From a bacterium (GTDB lineage Bacteria; Verrucomicrobiota; Verrucomicrobiia; Limisphaerales; UBA11358), in assembly GCA_021781185.1 (NCBI GenBank), contig JAJXXI010000071.1:1-7529 (forward strand): DNA of 7,529 nucleotides. The letters are read 5' to 3'. The notes under the pieces are model-generated. The model ran no database searches, was not told where the DNA came from, and saw only the letters and a program-made list of their open reading frames with translations. Below, in pieces: positions 7,270 to 7,529 of the stretch (within the stretch, counting starts at the first letter, position 1; each line of letters begins with the position of its first letter). Position numbers and translations under genes: made by a program.

Positions 7270-7524
7270 TCACCTTTGTCGCTTGAACAAATACTTCGCA
7301 AACGAAATCAGCCCGGAAAACTTGTGGCTGGGGTCCACGTATTTCTCAATGACGTAAAACGCAAAATAGTAAGCCCGGCAAAAACTCCAGACGGCCACGG
7401 CCAGCAGCGCACCAGTCTGCCAGCGCGGGTCGTTCAGAAAGACCAGCACTCCGGCCACAATCCCGGTCAGCAGGAACAGCAGTCCCTTAAGTTTGATCCA
7501 CCCCGGATTGGTCAGGTCTTTCAT
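7270..7524 (-). CDS. Small two-helix membrane protein, function unknown
   Basis: An 84-residue protein with a short polar N-terminus (MKDLTNPGWIKLKG) and two hydrophobic helices, about 14-30 (GLLFLLTGIVAGVLVFL) and about 37-60 (TGALLAVAVWSFCRAYYFAFYVIE). It ends in a basic tail (KYVDPSHKFSGLISFAKYLFKRQR) that would stay in the cytoplasm. The aromatic CRAYYFAFYVIEKYVDP segment is distinctive, and I recall similar small proteins in Verrucomicrobia without an assigned role. The ATG at 7524 lies only five bases from the window edge, so an earlier start outside the window cannot be excluded. The stop TGA at 7270-7272 lies 128 bp before the preferred HIT start, or overlaps the alternative GTG start. 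The two genes may be co-transcribed. Confidence 0.7.
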   Translation of the reverse strand: MKDLTNPGWIKLKGLLFLLTGIVAGVLVFLNDPRWQTGALLAVAVWSFCRAYYFAFYVIEKYVDPSHKFSGLISFAKYLFKRQR

Positions 7525-7529
7525 GGCCA

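Noticed and set aside
7142..7273. N-terminal extension of the HIT protein to GTG 7273
   Set aside because: The frame is open and the GTGA overlap is attractive, but the added 44 residues have no family resemblance, while MESLHAPWRIEYI at 7141 fits the usual N-terminus. It is kept only as an alternative start.

Overview
The window looks like an ordinary chromosomal stretch from a free-living bacterium of the PVC group, most likely a Verrucomicrobium near Pedosphaera/Limisphaerales. This rests on remembered family features: an exported protein with a C-terminal 'LQxNSNLTTTNW...FYRL' module, 'ATCCGTG/TTCGTG' intergenic repeats, a DUF502 gene beside recO, and starts without Shine-Dalgarno sequences. 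No similarity search was possible. Every supported gene lies on the minus strand, so transcription runs from high to low coordinates.

Layout, in transcription order: a small two-helix membrane protein (7524-7270); a HIT-family nucleotide hydrolase/phosphorylase (7141-6656); an intergenic region with a 'CCGTG' repeat cluster and a good sigma70-like promoter; an exported beta-rich protein of unknown function (6506-5721); a second, inverted copy of the repeat cluster; then phoH (5635-4658), ybeY (4661-4176), a DUF502 membrane protein (4179-3514) and recO (3517-2870). A hybrid sensor histidine kinase (2817-403) follows after 52 bp. The first 77 codons of a metallophosphoesterase (232-1) run off the left edge.

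The clearest organisation is phoH-ybeY-DUF502-recO. Each junction is a 4-base stop/start overlap (ATGA, GTGA, ATGA), so these four are almost certainly one translationally coupled operon joining RNA/ribosome quality control (PhoH ATPase, YbeY endoribonuclease) with a membrane protein and recombinational repair (RecO). The histidine kinase may be co-transcribed or separate. No partner response regulator is adjacent, but the kinase carries its own receiver domain.

No new defence, mobile or CRISPR system was found. The points worth a second look are: a YbeY that departs from the classical active-site motifs; a HIT protein without the usual CxxC zinc pair; the exported gene's lower GC and its position between inverted repeat clusters whose units are spaced about one helical turn apart; and the absence of Shine-Dalgarno motifs at all eight starts whose upstream sequence is visible.
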